Position numbers and translations under genes: made by a program
In this document: positions 21,369 to 24,542 of the stretch, piece after piece
Position numbering within the stretch: the first letter of the stretch is position 1
Layout of the letters: every line of letters starts with the position of its first letter
From: Alphaproteobacteria bacterium UBA1218
GTDB lineage: Bacteria > Pseudomonadota > Alphaproteobacteria > Rs-D84
Assembly (NCBI GenBank): GCA_002309215.1
Contig: DBXG01000039.1
Coordinates: forward strand, 1-24,542
DNA length: 24,542 bases
Direction: 5' to 3'
Notes under the pieces: model-generated
Told to the model about the DNA's origin: nothing
Database searches by the model: none
The model's input: the letters and a program-made list of their open reading frames with translations, nothing else

Positions 21369-21682
21369 TCCTCCTGCGGAGGAGTACCCGCAGGGGGAGG
21401 TGGTCTTTGATTCTAGATAATGCGAATACATGAAAGACCACCCTGCCGTTCCGGCACCTCTCCGCAGGAGGGGAATTTTTGCTCTCGTTCTTGGAAGATA
21501 CTGGTTCCCCGCCCGTGGCGGGGGGGACCGCTTGCGGTGGGGAGGGTATTCTGGTGTGTTTGTTTTTATGAACGTCTGGCACCATATTTGATTCCAGATA
21601 ATACGTAATATATTTCTTACTTGTGTTTTTGTTCCAACCCTCCCCGTCACTTCGTGACACCCCGCCCCAGGCGGGGAACTAC
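21369..21682. repeat. Two tandem GC-rich palindromic intergenic repeats
   Basis: There is no credible gene in this GC-rich stretch. Unit 1 is closed by CTCCTGCGGAG/CTCCGCAGGAG (21371-21381, 21460-21470) and GTGGTCTTT/AAAGACCAC (21400-21408, 21433-21441). Unit 2 is closed by GTTCCCCGCC/GGCGGGGAAC (21504-21513, 21670-21679) and GGGGAGGGT/ACCCTCCCC (21539-21547, 21637-21645). Their AT-rich centres share a direct repeat (tttgattcYagataat, 21406-21421 and 21587-21602). They look like copies of one dispersed, MITE- or REP-like family of foreign base composition. Confidence 0.7.
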
Positions 21683-21715
21683 GTTGTATCCTGAGAATAA
21701 ATTTACTGTCCAAAT

Positions 21716-21746
21716 AAAAAAAGACCGTCGTATGACGGCTTTTTTA
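21716..21746 (-). terminator. Terminator of the CAT tRNA
   Basis: GCCGTC-ATAC-GACGG(T)C with a U-run on the minus strand, directly after the tRNA 3' end; the plus strand also has a T-run, so it may act both ways. Confidence 0.8.
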
Positions 21747-21750
21747 TTCG

Positions 21751-21827
21751 TGGTGGGTTAGGTAGGACTTGAACCCACGACCAAAGCGTTATGAGCGCTC
21801 CGCTCTAACCAACTGAGCTACTAACCC
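21751..21827 (-). tRNA. tRNA with CAT anticodon (probably Ile2, or Met)
   Basis: A 77-base tRNA with acceptor GGGTTAG/CTAACCC, discriminator A, encoded CCA, anticodon stem GAGCG/CGCTT around CTCATAA, and T-loop TTCAAGT. The TTGGTCG...GGTTCAAGTCC segment is close to that of bacterial tRNA-Ile2 (ileX), where C34 becomes lysidine, rather than elongator Met. The start of the 5' end at 21827 follows from the acceptor pairing. Ile2 assignment is moderate. Confidence 0.9.
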
Positions 21828-21839
21828 ACGGCAAAGGTT

Positions 21840-21867
21840 ATTATATATTTTTTATATTGTGTTGCAA
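21840..21867 (-). promoter_or_regulatory. Promoter of the CAT tRNA
   Basis: On the minus strand ACTTGCAA (-35 TTGCAA, 21862-21867) and TATAAT (21840-21845) are 16 bases apart, the same layout as at tRNA-Arg. Confidence 0.7.
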
Positions 21868-21921
21868 GTTAAAAATGAACACGTCTTGCTTTTTTTGTAA
21901 TTTTATGCGATTATAGCCCGC

Positions 21922-23199
21922 ATGGCAGAGCTGGTTCCGATTTTAAATAAAAATCAGATGGAGGCGTTCAATACAATCGAACGTACGCATGCCAATATTC
22001 TGATATTGGGTCAGGCTGGAACAGGAAAATCAACTTTTGTGCAGTATCTGAAATCTGCGTCAAGCAAACGCATAGTGTGTGCGTGTCCAACGGCGGTTTC
22101 TGCCCTGAACATTGGGGGACAGACGATACATTCGCTTTTCCAAATTCAGCCACGCGATTTTATTATGCCTGAATTATTGAAATTAAAGGCCAAGCCACGA
22201 AATATATTAAATGCCACAGATGTTCTGGTCATTGATGAAATATCTATGGTTGCACCAGATTTATTAGACGCTATTGACATATTGGCGCGTTCGGCCCGTC
22301 ATAATAACGAACCGTTTGGTGGAATTCAGGTTGTTGCTATTGGTGATTTGTTTCAATTGCCACCTGTGATAACGCGGGATGCAGAAGAATATTATCAGCA
22401 GGCTTATGAACACAAAAATGCATATTTTTTTGATTCCAATGTTTACAAGCGTGCAGATTTTATTAAATACGATTTCAATACTGTGTATCGGCAGAGTGAT
22501 GATGATTTACTGCAAAACCTTATGCGATTGCGTGATAATGATGCAGGTGCACTGGGGTTCTTTAATGCTTGTAAAATAGAAGATGAAAACGCACGTAAAA
22601 ATGCGGTTATAATTACTCCGTTTCGCGCGATTGCTGAACGCATAAATACAGAACGATTAAATCAGATAGATGCGCCACTGGTTCAATATACTGGTGTTCT
22701 GGCTGGTAATTTTAATGCAAATGATGTTCCTGCGCCTATGGATTTATGTCTGAAGCAAGGTGCTTTGGTTATGTTTGTTAAAAATGGCGATAAATGGCAT
22801 AATGGATCTATGGGAATTGTTGAAAATTTGGGTGCACGTGAAATCGTTGTTCAATTATTAGATGATGATAACAATGATATTGTTGTTGTTAAACCCGAGA
22901 AATGGGAAAAGATAGAATATTCGCGTGACGAAAATGACAGAATAGTTGAAAATGAAATCGGCAGTTATAAACAATTTCCGCTTGCGCTGGGGTATGCTAT
23001 GACAATACATAAATCACAAGGTAAAACGTTAAGCAAGGTTGTAATAGATATTTCGCGTGGCGCATTTGCGCATGGTCAAACTTATGTTGCTTTGTCGCGA
23101 ACCAGACATGCGCAAGATATGCATATTGTAAAACCATTACAACAACGTGATATTATTTTTGATACCAGAATATTAGATTTTGTGAATGATAAATTATAA
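21922..23199 (+). CDS. Pif1/RecD2-like SF1B DNA helicase
   Basis: A 425-residue ATP-driven 5'-3' DNA helicase, probably acting on stalled forks or structured DNA. Motifs in order: GQAGTGKST (Walker A, 30-38), VIDEISM (Walker B), GDLFQLPPV (motif III), VYRQ (motif IV), GYAMTIHKSQGKTL (motif V) and YVALSR (motif VI). Size matches the short bacterial Pif1-like proteins rather than RecD2. There is no ribosome binding site, and a TG-extended -10-like sequence (TGCGATTAT, 21906-21914) lies so close that the mRNA may be leaderless. It ends overlapping the convergent rimI stop by six bases. Confidence 0.9.
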   Translation: MAELVPILNKNQMEAFNTIERTHANILILGQAGTGKSTFVQYLKSASSKRIVCACPTAVSALNIGGQTIHSLFQIQPRDFIMPELLKLKAKPRNILNATDVLVIDEISMVAPDLLDAIDILARSARHNNEPFGGIQVVAIGDLFQLPPVITRDAEEYYQQAYEHKNAYFFDSNVYKRADFIKYDFNTVYRQSDDDLLQNLMRLRDNDAGALGFFNACKIEDENARKNAVIITPFRAIAERINTERLNQIDAPLVQYTGVLAGNFNANDVPAPMDLCLKQGALVMFVKNGDKWHNGSMGIVENLGAREIVVQLLDDDNNDIVVVKPEKWEKIEYSRDENDRIVENEIGSYKQFPLALGYAMTIHKSQGKTLSKVVIDISRGAFAHGQTYVALSRTRHAQDMHIVKPLQQRDIIFDTRILDFVNDKL

Positions 23200-23580
23200 A
23201 TCTTTGGCCATCAAAATTGCGTCAATTCCATCATAGTATTTTGGGCGTGTTCCAACCACTTTATAGCCGTTATTTTCATACAGTTTCTGACCGGCAATAT
23301 TTGTTGAAGCAACTTCCAAGAATATTTTCTTAACACCTTGATTTTTAATATTTTTTTCAATTATTGCTAACATCGCTGATGCGATGCCATTTCGGCGTGC
23401 GTCGGGTGCAACACCGATTGTTATAATCTCTGATTCATCTGCAACATTTCGCCACACTGCAAAACCGTTTTGTGATACGATAATTTCGCATCCTGATTTT
23501 TTTAGGTCTGCAAAATCAGATGCCGACCAAGGCTTGTTCGGAAAACATAATTTATGAAGATTTGCAATTTCATCAAACAT
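23194..23580 (-). CDS. rimI: RimI-type N-acetyltransferase
   Basis: A 128-residue GNAT enzyme, expected to acetylate the N-terminus of ribosomal protein S18 or of other proteins. The acetyl-CoA site is IGVAPDARRNGIASAML (motif A), and the C-terminus shows the RimI signature ASTNIAGQKLYENNGYK plus a tyrosine-rich end (RPKYYDG). Its ATG overlaps the tsaB stop (TAATG), the common tsaB-rimI arrangement in bacteria. Confidence 0.9.
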   Translation of the reverse strand: MFDEIANLHKLCFPNKPWSASDFADLKKSGCEIIVSQNGFAVWRNVADESEIITIGVAPDARRNGIASAMLAIIEKNIKNQGVKKIFLEVASTNIAGQKLYENNGYKVVGTRPKYYDGIDAILMAKDL

Positions 23581-24110
23581 TATTTTTCAGCATAACTTGG
23601 GCGAAGGTACATTGGTATTGCAGGTTGTAAATCGCCAGATTTGATTTTGTTTTCGATTATTTCGCGTGCGTCACGTAAATCAAAAGGTATATGACCGACT
23701 GTGCGCGGGTATTTCATTTGTTCTGTTTCGACGGTATCTATGTCCATAACGCATGGCTCTATGTCATGTGCAGCAACAAAAAAATCACCGCGACCAGAAT
23801 CAAGTGCAACAAAAGCATCAGGGGTTTTATGTAAATATATCTCGAAAATATTGACTGGAATAACGGGGATTTTCAATCCGATGCCTAATCCTTTGGCATA
23901 GGCGATACCCATACGAATACCTGTAAAACTGCCAGGGCCAACAATCACACCGATTCCCGATAAGTCTGACATATTTATATGATTTTGCTGTAAAAAATCC
24001 ATAACTGTACTTGGCAAAGCAATCGATTGTTTCGTGTTTTCAATCTTGAAAACTTTGTCGTTGATTGCTAACTCTATACCGTTGCCAGATGTATTTATAA
24101 TCAAAATCAT
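23580..24110 (-). CDS. tsaB: TsaB, t6A synthesis scaffold protein
   Basis: A 176-residue ASKHA-fold protein, needed with TsaD and TsaE for threonylcarbamoyl transfer to A37 of tRNA. The signature is GPGSFTGIRMGIAYAKGL at about 58-75, after a typical MILIINTSG start. It is shorter than usual (about 220-240 residues): the second ASKHA lobe is reduced to a stretch ending YLRPSYAEK, as in other shortened TsaB proteins. It lies 18 bases after the lon stop and overlaps rimI by one base. Confidence 0.92.
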   Translation of the reverse strand: MILIINTSGNGIELAINDKVFKIENTKQSIALPSTVMDFLQQNHINMSDLSGIGVIVGPGSFTGIRMGIAYAKGLGIGLKIPVIPVNIFEIYLHKTPDAFVALDSGRGDFFVAAHDIEPCVMDIDTVETEQMKYPRTVGHIPFDLRDAREIIENKIKSGDLQPAIPMYLRPSYAEK

Positions 24111-24128
24111 TTTATTAAAACCCTTGAT

Positions 24129-24542
24129 TTATATTCGTGCGCTGAAACCAATTTTTGTATTGCGATTTGCGTTTTGGTGAACAGATAATAACGCATCTAT
24201 TTTTTCTTTTGTAAATTCGGTTTTTACATCTTCACCATTGTTTTCCAGTAAACTGCGACGCAACACAGATGCAATTTCACGTTGTAATTCACGAACGCCT
24301 TGTTCAGAAGTATAATTGCGAATTATATGCATAATCGCATCATCAGACATCACGATATTGTCGATATTCCATCCTGTATCATCTGCGGCACGTTTTAACA
24401 AATGTTCACGCGCAATTTGCAGTTTTTCTTGTTCTGTATAGCCAGGAATTTCAATTATTTCCATACGGTCTTTTAATGCAGACGACATATTTAATGAATT
24501 AGAAGTCGCGATAAACAAAACATTTGATAAATCAAAATCAAC
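24129..24542 (-). CDS. lon: Lon ATPase, 5'-truncated by window, lacks protease domain
   Basis: The end of a Lon AAA+ protein: 137 codons are visible, entering at the window edge (VDFDLSNVLFIATSNSLN), the usual Lon segment after Walker B and sensor 1, then DRMEIIEIPGYTEQEKLQIA and YTSEQGVRELQREI, which are the lid and sensor 2 region. The reading frame then stops at KIGFSARI, at the boundary where other Lon proteins begin the peptidase domain with its Ser-Lys dyad. No peptidase sequence follows; tsaB starts 18 bases later. Either the gene is a decayed remnant or this lineage makes a protease-less Lon-like ATPase. A nearly full frame to the edge favours selection, but the front is not seen. Confidence 0.85.
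   Translation of the reverse strand, partial: VDFDLSNVLFIATSNSLNMSSALKDRMEIIEIPGYTEQEKLQIAREHLLKRAADDTGWNIDNIVMSDDAIMHIIRNYTSEQGVRELQREIASVLRRSLLENNGEDVKTEFTKEKIDALLSVHQNANRNTKIGFSARI

Noticed and set aside
21310..21713. Two long minus-strand frames over the GC-rich repeats
   Set aside because: They are translations of palindromic repeats, rich in Arg, Pro and Ser, with no start context.
1..24542. CRISPR array
   Set aside because: No regularly spaced direct repeats with unique spacers and no cas-like genes were seen.

Overview
The window looks like chromosomal DNA of an AT-rich Alphaproteobacterium, probably host-associated. This is inferred from gene content and order: a dacA-holB-tatD string, an RpoZ with a long acidic tail, a tsaB-rimI pair, two-membrane-type lipoproteins and several shortened housekeeping proteins. 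No rRNA or species marker is present, so the lineage is not proven. Genes are packed tightly, with 1-20 base gaps or TAATG overlaps. Several genes start within a few bases of a predicted transcription start and lack a Shine-Dalgarno sequence, which suggests leaderless mRNAs.

Left part (1-5932): a small integrative element sits in the 3' end of a tRNA-Arg(ACG) gene. A 19-base copy of the tRNA 3' end lies at 1-19 and again at 5914-5932. Between them are a minus-strand operon of four small envelope proteins (three lipoproteins and one tail-anchored protein), a structured leader RNA with an intrinsic terminator in front of that operon, a MerR-like regulator, a 56-residue small protein and a large serine recombinase. 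The recombinase reading frame ends inside the tRNA sequence, so integration determines its C-terminus.

Middle part (5990-18355): thymidine kinase, an M23 peptidase, a short Smr protein, an AlaRS without C-Ala domain, a small membrane protein, HU with a folded leader, an EF-hand membrane protein, smpB, a first copy of a structured RNA/attenuator before a small unknown gene, then tatD, holB and dacA. A tRNA-Ser(GGA) follows with a small palindromic element built from tRNA-Ser-like ends, then rpoZ, mtaB and a Cys-rich anchored protein.

Right part (18359-24542): an HI0933/YhiN-type flavoprotein, a second copy of the structured RNA before a secreted Cys-rich surface protein, two GC-rich palindromic repeats, a CAU tRNA (probably Ile2), a Pif1-like helicase, rimI, tsaB and the end of a lon gene that stops before its protease domain.

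The most novel signal is the pair of RNAs at 12319-12482 and 19591-19762. They share an almost identical 19-base core, yet each of five helices is preserved with different sequence in the two copies (covariation). Both end in a terminator about 25-30 bases before a start codon, and in both a segment can pair either upstream, leaving the terminator free, or downstream, blocking it. This is the architecture of a riboswitch or attenuator, and I do not recognise the class. TsaB (making t6A) and MtaB (methylthiolating t6A) in the same window act in one tRNA-modification pathway.
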